Shown here: positions 23,340-35,699 of the stretch, one piece after another
How the letters are laid out: each line of letters starts with the position of its first letter
Position numbering within the stretch: the stretch's first letter is position 1
DNA from: Aselliscus stoliczkanus
Lineage: Eukaryota > Chordata > Mammalia > Chiroptera > Hipposideridae
Assembly (NCBI GenBank): GCA_033961575.1
Contig: CM066728.1
Span: 108,766,852-108,830,851 of the forward strand
DNA: 64,000 nt
Reading direction: 5' to 3'
Made by a program: the position numbers and the translations under genes
The notes under the pieces: generated by a model
Told to the model about the DNA's origin: nothing
Databases searched by the model: none
Seen by the model: only the letters and a program-made list of their open reading frames with translations

Positions 23340-26300
23340 ATAAAGAAAACTGAAAGACCAATGACCTCAGCAATGAGTGTCATTAACCCAGCTTTGGGTT
23401 AAACACTGGAATTGAAAATGAAGAGTCAAATGCAATTTCTTTCCTGTGGAAAAGGTCACTAGAAGTAGATAGTACTGCTGGTGGTGATTACTATTATTTT
23501 CATTATTCTCTTTTATATTAGAGCTGTTAGTATGAAATCTTTCTGAATAGCCTACACCATGTTATTCTTCTAGCTACATTTGGGCTGCAGGACTAAAGAA
23601 TCTCATATATAGATGGGTTCAAGTCCAGTATAACAGCTAGATACAATTGGAGGGGAAGTTTGAGAGCCATTTGCTCCTTTCTGAAGCACTCCATCAACTC
23701 ATTACAAGCCAACTAGAAGAGACGAGCCTTGAAGACACTCAAGATCTTGATAGAAAGTTCCTCCCACAAATTAAGTCAGTGACAACACAGCTTCCCTAGA
23801 AGAAGAGAAAGCTAAATTAACCATGCAGAAACCCAGACTTGTACTTCTCAGCTCAGTGACTGCAAATTTGAAACTGATGGGGGAAAGGTTGGCTTGATGG
23901 CTAGAATAACAGAAAAGAAAGAAAGCATAGAGTTTCCAATATTGAGAACTCCATGGAAGACCACACAAGTCTCCCTCCATGGAGATTTATGGCTCACTCT
24001 ACTTTCTGCCAAGGAAGGTAGCATCACACTGTTCTCTCGTCATTCTATCCTTGACCTCAACACAGGGAACAATCTTGGGTTTCAGGGTTTCGGTCTTCTG
24101 TGCCACGGGAAGAGGGAAGACCTAATAAATGAACTATGTGAGAAGTTACAAAGCTGAAAAAAGGAACACGCTAATCAAGTTCTATGATGCAATACCTTAA
24201 AGGAGCCATATCAAACGTTATCATTCTCAATCGGAGGTTTCTTAGCACTTTAAGATAAGTTAAAAAGGAAGCACTATAACCAAAAGTCATATCCCACTTC
24301 TCTTGCATCCACCTGGGGACATTGTTGACCTATGCTGCAGCCACTTCTCCAAAGCAATGCTTTCAGACATTTCTCTCCTCACTTCCTTCTGCTTCAACAG
24401 AGCTCCAAGCCCAGTTCTGAGCACACCTGGGATTACGAAGTACTTTCATTACAGCTAGTCTCTGTCAGGCCCCAACACTGCCTCCTGACACAGTGGCGTT
24501 TTGGATGACGACATCGTATTTTGCCAGTCAACTAACCAATGATTAACTGAACTTTACATCTCTACTGCAACCCCATAGAAGCCACTGTCTCCTTGGTCTT
24601 TGTGACTCCAGATATTTGAGTGAGGGTTAATTATCCAAAGAAGTCCACTCTGCTTATTTCCCAAGGGAACCAAGCAATCCTGGGTCATCCAAGGGCCCGT
24701 GAAATGCAGGGCCCTTTAGTTCTCAAATCTGATTTCCCACAGTGATGACACACACACAACAGGGGGACACAGTTAAGTGTTGCCTGTCAGTGCTTTTCAA
24801 AAGCTTTGTAAACATGTAATTATATACTAATGGCAACCCAAATTTGCCTAATTCTGGTGATTTCAGTGTACTTAAAAGAAAAAAAAATTAACACACTTTA
24901 ATTTAGACTTTTAATTACTTTACAGATTGTCTCTCTACTCTGAATCAATGAAATTTAGCTTCATTTAAACACTGGACATAATTCTCTTTATTCATCACCA
25001 CTGTATAGGTGACACCATTGTTCCACATCCACTCATTTAGAAGCTTAAAAGCCAACAAGTGTTGAGATTCAGTTAACAAACATGACTAAGGCTGTCAACC
25101 CTCCAGCCTGTGCAGCTTAGTCTGAGATGACATGATATGTGATACATAGTACACAGGTGACATAGATATTTCCCTGTAATTAACATAGCACACAATCAGG
25201 GCGGTGTGCCTCGTATGGATGTGTGGAGTACATTTGCATTGCTATCACATTTCAACTTAGATTGTGGCCTCATTTATAATCTACACAATAGAAGACAAAC
25301 TTAGAATGAAACAAACCAAGCACAGTGTACCCTGCTGTTCGTGACTGAATAAGAGCACACCTATAAGAGAAAGAGACCTAAATGTGGATGACAGATGCAA
25401 CATGACAACAGAGCATAGAGGAATAAACGCTCAGGGACAGCATGGCCAATCCTGGGCATGAACTTAACCATGATACTGCAAATACATTCATAGAGTAGCC
25501 AGTGGGTTGAAGAATCCTGCAAAAACAGTCACGGACCCCACATGCAGGAGGAGAATGATGACTGCTGTGATTCATACGATCCAGTCTGAATTGGAATGCC
25601 CTTTGCTGTCACACTCCACAAAGTCACATGTGATTAAAAATGATAAATAACTTCTTGGATGCATAACTGAAACCTTTTGTGAAAGGAAAAAAAAATCCTG
25701 TTACAAACTAAACTTTAGATCTTTCATTAATGATACTAATTATGGGAGGGGATGCTTGGCAGAAGCTTCCCTTTTCATAGAATAAAAGGCCGAAATGTGC
25801 TTAAATGTATCTCCCCAGAGTGTTCTCTGGGTTCCCTCCACCACCTTCTTACCTCGCCTACTGCATATGATGAAACTTAATGAATGCCTCGTTTCGGTTC
25901 ATATTAAACCATCATTAGCAGTACGTGGCAGGCATTTCTGCAAAAGAACTACCAGCCCCAAATTTCTAAGAAATGCAGGTTTTAACCCTCAAGTGGATTT
26001 TCGAGTAATTCATACAGAATCTATCATTGACACCCAATATCACATTGCTAGGGACTAAAGTGTGTCCCCAACCCACCAACTCCATTCCAATCTGTAGGCT
26101 GCAATCTGTAAGAATTCAAAGACAAGGTTTTAAATCCACTGACATCAGTCTGGCTTCTGTCAGTTTCAATCAGAAACTATCAGGTTGTTCCACAACACCA
26201 AACGGCGTCTGATGTTCTCCAAACGACCATGACTGCAGTAGCTTTTTCCAGTCGGCAGCATTCAGTGACCATAGTGGAAAGAAATGAGCTTTGCTAAACG
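23340..26300. other. Unique-looking intron
   Basis: No repeat family, RNA gene or splice-bounded frame recognised. The short frames at 23894-24157 and 25795-26058 have no recognisable domain. Confidence 0.5.
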
Positions 26301-26302
26301 TG

Positions 26303-26725
26303 TGTATTAATCAGCTCAGGCCACCATAACAAAGTACCGCAGACTGGGTGGCTTAAACAACTGACATTTGTTTTCTCACAGTTCCGGAGGCTGGAAGTCC
26401 AAGATCAAGGTGGGGGCACAGTGGGTTTCTCTGAGGCCTCCCACCTTAGCTTAAAGATGGCCATTTCTCGCTGTGTCCTCACCTGGTCTTTTCTCTGTGC
26501 AAGCTGTGTGCCCCTGGCATCTCTGTGTGTGTCCTAATCTCTTTTTCTCATAAGGACACCAGTCAGCTTGCATTAGGGCCACCCTAATAGCCTCATTTTA
26601 ACTTAATCACTTCTTCAAAAGCGCTGTCTCTATATACAGTGACATTCTGAGGTCCTGGAGGTAGGGGTTTTAACATGTTAAATTATTTATTGGGGCGGGG
26701 CAGGGGGGGAGGTGGCACAATTAAA
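26303..26725 (-). mobile_element. MLT1-like LTR, antisense
   Basis: 'tgtattaatcagctcaggcc', 'accataacaaagtaccgcag', 'gtggcttaaacaactgac', 'tcacagttccggaggctgg' and 'cataaggacaccagtcag' form the reversed MLT1 chain. Confidence 0.88.
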
Positions 26726-27250
26726 TCTGCAACAACATGATACTGAGTGTCAAAGACTGATTATTTATAAATTCCCGGAGAATCCACTGAAAGCTTAAAA
26801 CCTGCATTCCTTAGAAATCTGAACTGGTAGTTTTTCTGCAGAAATGTTACATACCACTGATAATGGCTTAATATGAACTGAGATGAGACTGTCATGAAAT
26901 CATTTCACTTAAGAAACCTGTACATTCTGTACCCCTCCCCTAAGAAATCAACTTCATTGGAATGAACACAATGAAGCAAGCCAACAATAAGAGTCAACAA
27001 AGCAAGGGATCAAACGTATATGATGCAAAGTAGGCTTTTCAGGAGTGGGGGTGGGGGGAGGTGAGATTTGCGTTGTGGCAGCTGGACTCTGCATATCATC
27101 ACAAATATTCTGCCATTAAGAGTCCTCATCAGAGAACTCTCCAGATGGGACACAGGGATACTTGTGATTAAAGGAAGATGGCTGATAGCTGAGCATGCTT
27201 TTTCTAACATTTTTATAAAATTTTACTTGCAAAGAATGGAATCACTAATG

Positions 27251-27791
27251 CAGAGGTTCCCATATTTTCTGGGTTCACAGCCCTTAGTGTCTCATTACTT
27301 TGTTTCATAGCACTTCTAGGCCAAAGGGGCCACCCAGAGCCTTGTTGACTACGTAGAGAGGTCCAAACGATGTTAAGTATTCTGCCTACCAACTTAGTAG
27401 TTAGGGAAAAAAGCCAACACATATATTGAAATAAAATATAATGTTTTGAATCCATTCTTTAATAACCCATGACTTAAGATTGGGCCCGCAGTAGCCATGT
27501 GCTGGTTGAGCGCAGCATAACGTCACAAACCTTGGATGCTGGTGCGTCGCCCCCACTCACATTTCCTGTTCTGTGTTGATTTCTGCACTGTACTGGTTTT
27601 TTTGTTACAACTGCCCATAACCCAGATTTACAAATAAAAGAATGCAGTGGCATCTAATGTGGAAACCACGAGCTACCTTGAGTTTCTGGTTTGCATACTG
27701 CCTAGTAGATGTTGAATACTGCTGCGTTCCCCTAGAAAATTTATATCATGAGATGCCCCAGGGGTCCTCTGGCACACAGCTTGGAAACCAC
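27251..27791. mobile_element. hAT-like DNA transposon relic
   Basis: The left end cagaggttcccatattttct and the inverted right end gtggtttccaagctgtgtg look like related hAT termini. I found no clear 8-bp target duplication, so the limits are tentative. Confidence 0.45.
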
Positions 27792-28534
27792 ATAATTTGT
27801 GAAATACTATTTCAACAAAATAAATACATATATTAATCAATTAAACAGAATAAAAAGTGGTATTAAAATTATAATGGGCACGTTACCTATTTCCACCTTT
27901 CTCTGAGAAGGTATATCTAATTGGACCCAAAATATATGAGGCTTGCTTGCAGCTTACAGAGGTGTTTGTTTCTCTAAAGAAACCTGGCCTGAAAGTACAA
28001 CTGTGTGAATTTTTAGAAGATACAACTCAGAGCAGCAATGGGTTTAACCTGCTGGGTCAAAATCTTCTATGTGTCATTATCAATAGAGACACTTCCTCCC
28101 CAAGCCCACCTGTCTTCCTAGGAGACAAGAAGCAGCAATCTAACAGACCCCAGAAGGCCAGTTTCTGTCCAGGTCTCACCCCCTTCCCAAAAATGGCACA
28201 TACAAGAGAGATAAGAAATCTCATGAAATGACAGTTTACAAAGGTTTCCAGACGGGGGGCTTCACACACACTTTTTCAGCTTATAAAGGAAATAAGAGAT
28301 AAAGCCCCAGACCTCATTCATGACCACATAATTATATTTTAAAACTCTAGTGATTCCAAATCTAAATGTATTTCTGTGATGAATTAACATGCTTCCTGAT
28401 GGTATGAAGAAGTATTTCAAGCCAGGAATGAAACAGAAATCCATTCAAGACTACTAGAATTCTATAAAACATGTATAAAAAGTTAAAAATATCTACTTCC
28501 ATTTTCCAGTGGACATATTACATAATAAACTTGC

Positions 28535-28600
28535 CCACAAAAAAAAAAGGCAAAACAGAAAGAAAAAAAGAAAAAAGAAAGAAAGAAAGGAAAATAATCA
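28535..28600. repeat. A/GA-rich low-complexity tract
   Basis: Runs of aaaaaaaaggc and (gaaa)n. The overlapping lysine-rich frame is an artefact. Confidence 0.75.
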
Positions 28601-29301
28601 AGAGTAAAATTATTAGAGGAGCAATCCAGAGGTATCCATTTTTAAAGACCATAATAAAGTGTGGAAAACCTAGACAATTAATGAATTCCTTTTATTTTGT
28701 ATCATTTATAAAACAGGCATTAACCAATGAGAGCAATATTTACTATCTCACAATGTATTTTAATTCTTTGAGAAACATTTTAATGTCCTTTTGATTTAAC
28801 AAGGCTATTGGGAATATGAAATTAAATAGACGTAGCAGAAAAGCTTATTGAATGTTAAAAGGACAGAGGGTTTTCTGAGAGTTGACCTTTACACTAGACA
28901 GGAGAAGAGGTAGGATGGAGCACTTCCCATGGTCAGGGTGTCCAGCAAGTTGTGTTTCTCTGATCAGAGAATGTGAACTGCTGGGCTTACTACAGCTAAT
29001 AGTTACATCCATCAAGGATTTCGACAGGTAATCACCACACTGACTGATGCTGATGGGAAAAAATGGGCCTGTGTCAGAACCGCAGGGGAGGCGACTCGGA
29101 AAGGAGGGGACACTTTGACTTTAGAATATGCATTTAGAAATTGCTCTGTGTCCTGGAAATATGACCACCACATTCCAACATTGGCAAGGACGCTTGGTAA
29201 GCTCCATGCATAAGAAAACCACAGACCTGGAACATGGCCTTGATTACCAATTGTGTCTTGGCAGCAGGGATTCCAGGCTCTAGCTCATTACCACAACTTC
29301 T

Positions 29302-30060
29302 GTGCCATCAATCTCTCCCTCTGAATCAGTCCCAGCAAGCCTGCCCCTAAGTAAGCGGTACCTTCCCTTCACACACACTGCTTCCTTCTTCCCCATGTCT
29401 CATTTCCTTACATCCAAACTCAAAAGCTTGTCTACTGAACCTCTTCCTACTTGGACCCCTTATTCTCCATATCTCACTTCACACGATGTAACAGCCCTGA
29501 GATGCCACCGAAACTACTCTTGGCAAGGTCACTGGTCACCATCGACTTTGCCAAACCCACCAACGTCCTTCTGTGCTCGCTTCCACGGCTCCTGGGTAGC
29601 ACGCTCAGCAGCAGTTAGTCACTTTCTGCTGCCTCTCTCAGCAACCTGGGCTCTGTCTTCCTTGGGGTACGCCCATCCAGATGACTCCACCTTCTCTGAC
29701 TCAAATGCTGCACTCTCCAGGGCTCTTTCTAGGCCCCTCCCTTTAAATCCCCCCAATGTAGCCCTTGCATAGTCATCTGTACACCTGGCTTCTTCAGCAC
29801 CATCTAAATGGCACCAATGCTCAATGTAAACCTCCAACCAGATGGCATCTCCACTTAAACATCTCACAGACTTACCCTACATTGAGCTCTCCATCCATCT
29901 GGCCCCTGTCTGCATCGCCAACTTCCCTTCTACCTCCCATTCTACTCTTCCTCTTAGGGGTCCCCCAGCTTGCCCATTTCACCAGGCTCAAGGCCTTCAC
30001 CCACCTGGCCCACCTGGCTGGTCATTCCTGGGTGGAGGTGCACTTGAGGCCTTCAGAAAT
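29302..30060 (+). repeat. LINE-2 ORF2 fragment, sense
   Basis: Corresponds to the L2 reverse-transcriptase region: 'aaggtcactggtcaccatc', 'gtcactttctgctgcc', 'gatgactccaccttctctga', 'tggcatctccacttaaacat' and 'ctcacagacttaccctacat'. Frames are interrupted. Confidence 0.7.
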
Positions 30061-30101
30061 TGATGCCTTAAACCACACATCCTCAGTGAGGGCCATCTCA
30101 C

Positions 30102-30130
30102 CCCCAAGAACCAAACATTGGTTCTTGGGG
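30102..30130. other. Perfect 12-bp inverted repeat (hairpin)
   Basis: ccccaagaacca and tggttcttgggg are exact inverses separated by aacat. Confidence 0.9.
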
Positions 30131-30458
30131 AAAACAACAACAACAAAAATTATTAAATGCATAAAATACAGATATGCATCCATATGTAAATAGATATGCA
30201 ATAAAATTTCACGGAGGTTCAGTTAAGGAAAAGCTATCTAAAAAGGCACCTTAGGAGAGTGGTAATAGAATTAGATCAAGAAACACTATCTTAATCATTT
30301 AATCCTCACTCCACCTGTGCTGTCGCCATGCTCACGGGTGACCTTACCATATGGTATATGGTGGCTTCTTGCTTCAGAGAGAGAAGGTAAGAGGTAGTTT
30401 CATCGAGCTACCTAGTCTACCAGATAGCCTACCCCTCATGATAAATTAAGCAGCTACC

Positions 30459-30612
30459 ATTCTGCGTTTAAATATCATTCTCTTTCACTTTTGTTAGAGC
30501 AAGTCCACCTCCCAAGTCTGGTAAAGTTTGGATTACTAACAAGATCACACGTGAGAGCGCTCCTGAATGAGGGTGGCTCCCTGCGCAGTGAAACACTCCC
30601 AGGTGGACAGAC
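30459..30612. repeat. Unnamed diverged repeat, copy 1
   Basis: Shares an ordered series of blocks with 32522-32672: cattctg, tcattctc, gagcaa, ccaagtctg, tttggat, gatcacac, gagc and cccaggtg. I cannot assign a family. Confidence 0.55.
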
Positions 30613-31009
30613 CTACCTGTCTTCCCCGGGAGACACATCTGCTGTCTGATTACAATACTCTTCAAATTGAGACCGATTTATTCATAACTCCACCAGCCAC
30701 CAGTTTAAGTGGACTCTTCATAACCTGTGCATCATTCCCACTTGGAAATGTACATAAATTACAGCCAACTCTGCACATGACTTTTGACACCTTTTACAAC
30801 TCTAATGAATCAACACATACAAATGCACAAACTGGGCTCTATTTAGGGAAGCAAAGACTTATCTTTAAAGCATACTGTGGTAAGTGCCATACAAATGCAT
30901 TTTCTGATTCATCTTTAGCAATTGGAAAGTAAGGTAAGGCTCATCAAACTCTTTTCCTCACAGTTGCTCGCTACACTGAGAATCTATAGTAATCGGTAAA
31001 CTAAGACCA

Positions 31010-31100
31010 GAGCTGGTTCTGAGAGTCTGGGCATTAGAATCACCTTGCACTTTAAAAAGATATGTGCCCAGAACCCATTCCTGGAGAGTCAGCAGGCTTA
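31010..31100. repeat. MER5-like hAT fragment
   Basis: 'ctgggcattagaatcacctt' and 'cccagaacccattcctgga' resemble MER5. The SINE at 31116 interrupts this region. Confidence 0.45.
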
Positions 31101-31115
31101 TATATATACATTTTT

Positions 31116-31215
31116 TTTTTTGAGGGCAGTGTCACTGGCCCTCATATGTGGGACCTGAACCGGGGCTGCTGGCGTCCCAAGCCAGTGCTTAACCACCGCG
31201 CCACTCAGCTGGCCC
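31116..31215 (-). mobile_element. Short tRNA-derived SINE, antisense
   Basis: Poly-T, then the reversed 3' section, B box, hairpin and ggccagctgagtgg head. Target duplication tatatatacattttt at 31101-31115 and 31216-31230. Confidence 0.9.
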
Positions 31216-31721
31216 TATATATACATTTTTAAACATAAATTTCCCCAAGGGAATATGTTGTACATTACCATTGGAGAACCTCACATCAGATAAGAAGTAG
31301 GTGACTAAACGAATATTCCCAGAACAAAGAAATAATTCAGGTGGAGAAAAGACCTGGGAATTTACTAATGGACTAAATAATGGCTGACACTACTGAGAAT
31401 GGGCATCTCCTAAAAGAGATAGACTTTGCCTTTTCAACTAAAAATGTGAGGTGTGGTGTAATTATTTAAACCAAAGGAAAGCTGTCCTTCCACTCATTTA
31501 GGAGGGCTCCCCCATGGCTGAGGGGAGCGAGGTCAACACTGCAGTAAGAGGACAGGAAAATGAACTTGGATAAAGGGGACAAGAGGCTGGATGAAATGAG
31601 TAAGAGATGGGCCAAGGTCAACCTCAGAGACTCACATCTGAGCAGGCAAAGGAATTTCAGAGGATCTGCAATAACAGGGGAGCTAATGCCAGGGGTAGGG
31701 ATGGAAGACTATATATATATA

Positions 31722-31827
31722 TATTTTTTTTTTTTGAGAGCAGTGTCACTGGCCTTCATGTGGGACCCGAACCAGGGCCGCTGGCTTCCGAAGCCAGCGC
31801 TTAACCACCACGCCACTCGGCCGGCCC
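31722..31827 (-). mobile_element. Short tRNA-derived SINE, antisense
   Basis: Reversed SINE with a ctggcttccgaagccag hairpin and head ending ccactcggccggccc. It sits in the (TA)n/T-rich tail of the longer antisense SINE at 31844. Confidence 0.9.
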
Positions 31828-31843
31828 AATATATATATATATA

Positions 31844-32299
31844 TTTTTTTTCCCCAAGATTTTATTGGGGAATTGGGGGAGGGAACAGCGTTGGGGAATT
31901 GGGGGAGGGGAACAGACAAGTTGCTGTCCTTTTGCTCTTCAGTCTAGTTGTGGAGGACCTCATTTCACTGGCCCATATTGGTATTGTGATCATTGCGCTC
32001 TTACTGGCTGAGGTAGATAAGCCGCCGGCCATTGGACAGCTGCTCATAGCTGTTCTTGGCTGCTCACGCTGGTTGCCGGCCTCTCACAGTAGCTTACGGC
32101 AACCCACTGCAGCCCCACTGTATCCTACGCTGTCGCCGGTGACTCACAGCAGCCCAGCTCCAGGTTAAGCTGTTGTTCACCATCTTAGCTGTAGAGGGCA
32201 CAGTGTCACTGGCCCATGTGGGATCTGAACCGGGGCCTTGCTGCTCAGAGCTCGCACTCCCAAGCCAACTCTTAACCAATGATCCACTTGGCCGGTCCC
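31844..32299 (-). mobile_element. Long-form tRNA-derived SINE, antisense
   Basis: Reverse of the long form: tail 'ccccaagattttattgggg' (CCCCAATAAAATCTT inverted), a G/C-rich body of about 330 bp with imperfect internal repeats, and a tRNA-like head ending ccacttggccggtccc. A short part of the tail (ggggaattgggggagg) is duplicated. Confidence 0.9.
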
Positions 32300-32521
32300 A
32301 AGACAATGTGTATTAATACACAGGGTGACACCAATTCTAGAGAAGGCACGACAGGTTCTCCTGTACCTTCCAAAGGAATATAGCTAAATGCATTTTCAAA
32401 GTGATGGGGCTCTCACCTATAGTGTACACATATGCTTGATTTTGAAAGCAAATAGCAACACTCAGTAGTTTCTAGGGCAAATAGAAAACAGAAGTCAAGT
32501 TAAAACTAGATAATAGATGAG

Positions 32522-32672
32522 CATTCTGAAGTTATATCTCATTCTCCTGTTTCTTTGTTCGAGCAACTCAACATTCCAAGTCTGATGGCATTTGGATGAA
32601 CAAGTCTGATTCCGTTTGGATAAAAATCACAGGATCACACTTCAGAGCCTGCGGGATCACCCCCAGGTGCAG
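32522..32672. repeat. Unnamed diverged repeat, copy 2
   Basis: Partner of 30459-30612. It carries an extra internal tandem duplication of about 22 bp (aagtctgat...tttggat twice, 32578-32621). Confidence 0.55.
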
Positions 32673-33439
32673 CCTTCACCCGTGAAAAAGTTTTTCACCG
32701 AAACGATCACTAACCAAATTTAGATTGAAATGTAAAGCTCTCTGCTTCATAAATAATAATATTAAATTTTATTAAATTATATAAATAAACAACATAGTCA
32801 CTTTTCTTAAATTTTACTTAATGACTGATTAATGCACAGAAACTATTATCTGCATGGTTTGTTCTCAGGTTTCTTCTTCGTTTTCACCCCCACATCATCA
32901 GTGGATACAGGCCCAGGGGAGAATATTATAGCAGGGGCCAACCAGAACCCATGATAACAAAACAAAACATGGAGCTTCAAAATGACGGCACTGGGGCTTT
33001 CCATCAGGGCAGGTGGCCACGGCAGCACATTCAAAACACCGTTCACCTGCATCCTTAAAGGGAGATGTCCTGCAGTCTGGTAATTTATGTACTTTGGTGT
33101 TTATTATGACCTACTAAATCAATAGCTGTTCTTATCTATCTTGGCATCAGACAAGCCGACAGTATTAGGTGGAGGGGTGGGGACCTGTAGGACCCCGGAC
33201 AGGCTGGGTTACACAAGCCCTTTCAGGGAGGACCAACACTGCTGATCAGCTGTCAAGACCTGCTGACCTTCTCCCCCGGCACCTCCCACTACACAGGGTG
33301 GAAATCCACTCATCTGCCTTCCGGAGTGCTCACATAACTGGGAGTGGAAGCCGATGGGAGTGAGGTTGGCTTCCAAAGAGGAGGAATGTCAGTGTCAGCT
33401 TTAACGTCCAATAAAAAGGAGCAGATGCAATTCATGGGA

Positions 33440-33735
33440 AACTCCCCCTTTCCTACTCACTGTCCTTGCTCTGAACGCAGATGAAATAGCTGGAGCTGCA
33501 GCAGCCTCCGTGTACCTGCGAGAGAAAAGCCAACAGGCCCCTGGCGGCATCAGTCCTGATTTCATTAACCTGCTGGACCCAGCTCAGTAGCCTTCTTTCC
33601 ACCTTTGGATTTCTTTTTATTTGAGGCAAATAAATTCCCATTTGTGTAAGCCTTTGGAGTCATTTTGTTTTCCTTTTTTCTTTTCTGTTTCTTGCAGTCA
33701 AATGTAAGGGTGACTCATACCACTGGAATCTCCTG
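33440..33735 (+). repeat. Possible LTR-like repeat
   Basis: The AATAAA near 33630 followed by 'gtaagcctttggagtcattt' and 'ctgtttcttgcagtcaaatg' resembles an ERVL-MaLR LTR 3' end. The 5' limit and family are not clear. Confidence 0.35.
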
Positions 33736-34289
33736 ATGGAGTCAGCAAACACAGCCCTCCCTGAGTTGTGGCATATGCTTCTGTTACATATAGTTTTCGG
33801 AGTGTATTTGATATGAAGCAAATGAATGAATTGAGATCGCATATAAAGCTATGTGTGGAATGGACCTTAAATAGGCTGACAAACCAACAAGAGGAGGAAT
33901 TCTGACCAATCTGAGAAAAATGAGCCTCTTCATGGAGACAATCACATCAAGACAGGTCTGAGTTGGAGGGGTAGATTAGGTAAATGTATGGGAGAACCTG
34001 AAGGAGACTTTATGACGCTCAGCCTTGAGCTAAGCATCAAAGGGTGGGGGCAAGGTCACTCCATGCAGGACGGTCTGCAATTAGGAGGAGATGAACCCAG
34101 CCCACCTGGGAAGATACCCTGGCATGGACCAGCTGGTGGGGTGAGGCGGGGGCGGCAGAAACAGAAGATACATTCTTTCCTTCAAGGAGCATAACCACAC
34201 AGTTATGAGGGCCCAATAAATTCACAACAGGAAATGCCAAAGCAGGTTTTGCTCAGATGCTGGTTTTATGATGGTACTATATGGAACGG

Positions 34290-34618
34290 TACTCCCATCT
34301 TAGGGAAAAAAAACAAAGAGATATGTCCACCTGCAACCTGTGAATGTGACTCTACTTGGAAAAAACTACATCTTTACAGATGTAATTAGGTTAAGGATCA
34401 GAGATGAGAGTTTCTGGGATTAAGGTGAGCCCTAAATCCAATGACAAGAGTCCTTACAAGAAGAGAAGACAGAGGAGGACATGTGAAGACGGAGTCATGT
34501 AGCCACAGCCAAGGGACTCCCTGCTCTGGTCTTCCGGCCTCCTGAACTGTGAGAGAACAAATCGAGTTTGCTTTCAGTCATCGAGTTTGTAGAAATGTGT
34601 CACAGCGGCCGTGAGAAA
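34290..34618 (+). mobile_element. MaLR/MLT1-type LTR
   Basis: 'tttacagatgtaattaggtt', 'ggattaaggtgagccctaaa', 'tccaatgacaagagtcctta', 'gaactgtgagagaacaaat' and a final gtgagaaactgaca. Confidence 0.7.
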
Positions 34619-34639
34619 CTGACACACACACACCCACAC

Positions 34640-34700
<61 letters not shown>
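34619..34700. repeat. Compound (CA)n-(TA)n microsatellite
   Basis: CA units, then roughly 50 bp of uninterrupted TA immediately after the LTR. Confidence 0.95.
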
Positions 34701-35223
34701 GTGACATATATATATCACTGCTGAGGACAGATGAGGGGCTGCAGCCAGGCAGGGAACCTGGAGAAGAAAGGGAAGGAGAAGCCTGGAACAGAGTAAAGCG
34801 GGCGGAGATGGTCTGGGGGAAACAGGACAACTGTTGTGAGGTCCCTCTGTCGGGTACTGGCGCTTATTGCCTCGCTCCTTAGAAAGCTTTTCCATCAGCA
34901 GAAGGCTGTGCTGTTGAAGAAGTTCCTTATTCTCAAGGTCACAGCTGAGCCTGTCGTACGGAGCTTTATTTTAAACATTAAGGTATCTGAAGGTGAGATT
35001 TTGGGACGAGTGAACTTCCAGAGTCTGTGCAGGTGTTATGCTCCTACATCAAGCTTAGAGCTGGACCTCTTCACTGTCCCTTTCTCCGAGTTTTGCTCAG
35101 CCCAGAGGCCGAACATATACATAAGGGTGATGGAGTCACCTCTTCTGAATTTCCTCCACAGATCTTTTTATTTTTATTTTAACTTCTTAATTGATTATGG
35201 TATTAGTTTAAAATTGAACTATT

Positions 35224-35683
35224 GGGGCCAGCTGAGTGGCGCATTGGTTAAGAGCTGGCTTGGAACGCCAATGGCCCCAGTTCGGATCCCACATATGAGG
35301 GCCAGTGACACTGCCCTCTACAGCTAAGATGGTGAACAACAGCTCCACCTGGAGCTGGGCTGCCGTGACTCCCGGGGGACAGTGTAGGCTGCAGCCCCTG
35401 CTGCAGTGGGCTGCCATAGGCTACAGTGACTGGCTGGCAGCCAGCGTGAGTGGCTGGCAGCCTGTGTGAGCTGCCAAGAGCCGCTGTGACCGGCCGTCCA
35501 GTGGTGGGCGACCCATCTGCCTCACTGGAGAAGAGCGGAATGACAATACCAACATGGGGCAGTGAAGCAACGTCCTCCACAACTAGACTGAAGAACAAAA
35601 GGACAGCAACTTGTGTGTTCCCCTTCCCAGGTTCTGCAATGCTGTTCCCCTCCCCCAATTCCCCAATAAAATCTTTAAAAAAA
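35224..35683 (+). mobile_element. Long-form tRNA-derived SINE, 460 bp
   Basis: Head ggggccagctgagtggcgca, hairpin ctggcttggaacgccaatgg (imperfect), B box agttcggatcc, a body of about 330 bp, and tail ccccaataaaatcttt plus poly-A. Target duplication aaaattgaactatt (35210-35223) and aaaattaaactatt (35684-35697), one mismatch. Confidence 0.93.
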
Positions 35684-35699
35684 AAAATTAAACTATTAA

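Noticed and set aside
29302..29772. 156-codon frame
   Set aside because: It belongs to an L2 fragment with broken frames, not a host gene.
31560..32168. 202-codon open frame, the longest in the window
   Set aside because: It runs through two antisense SINEs and a TA tract, so it is repeat-derived.
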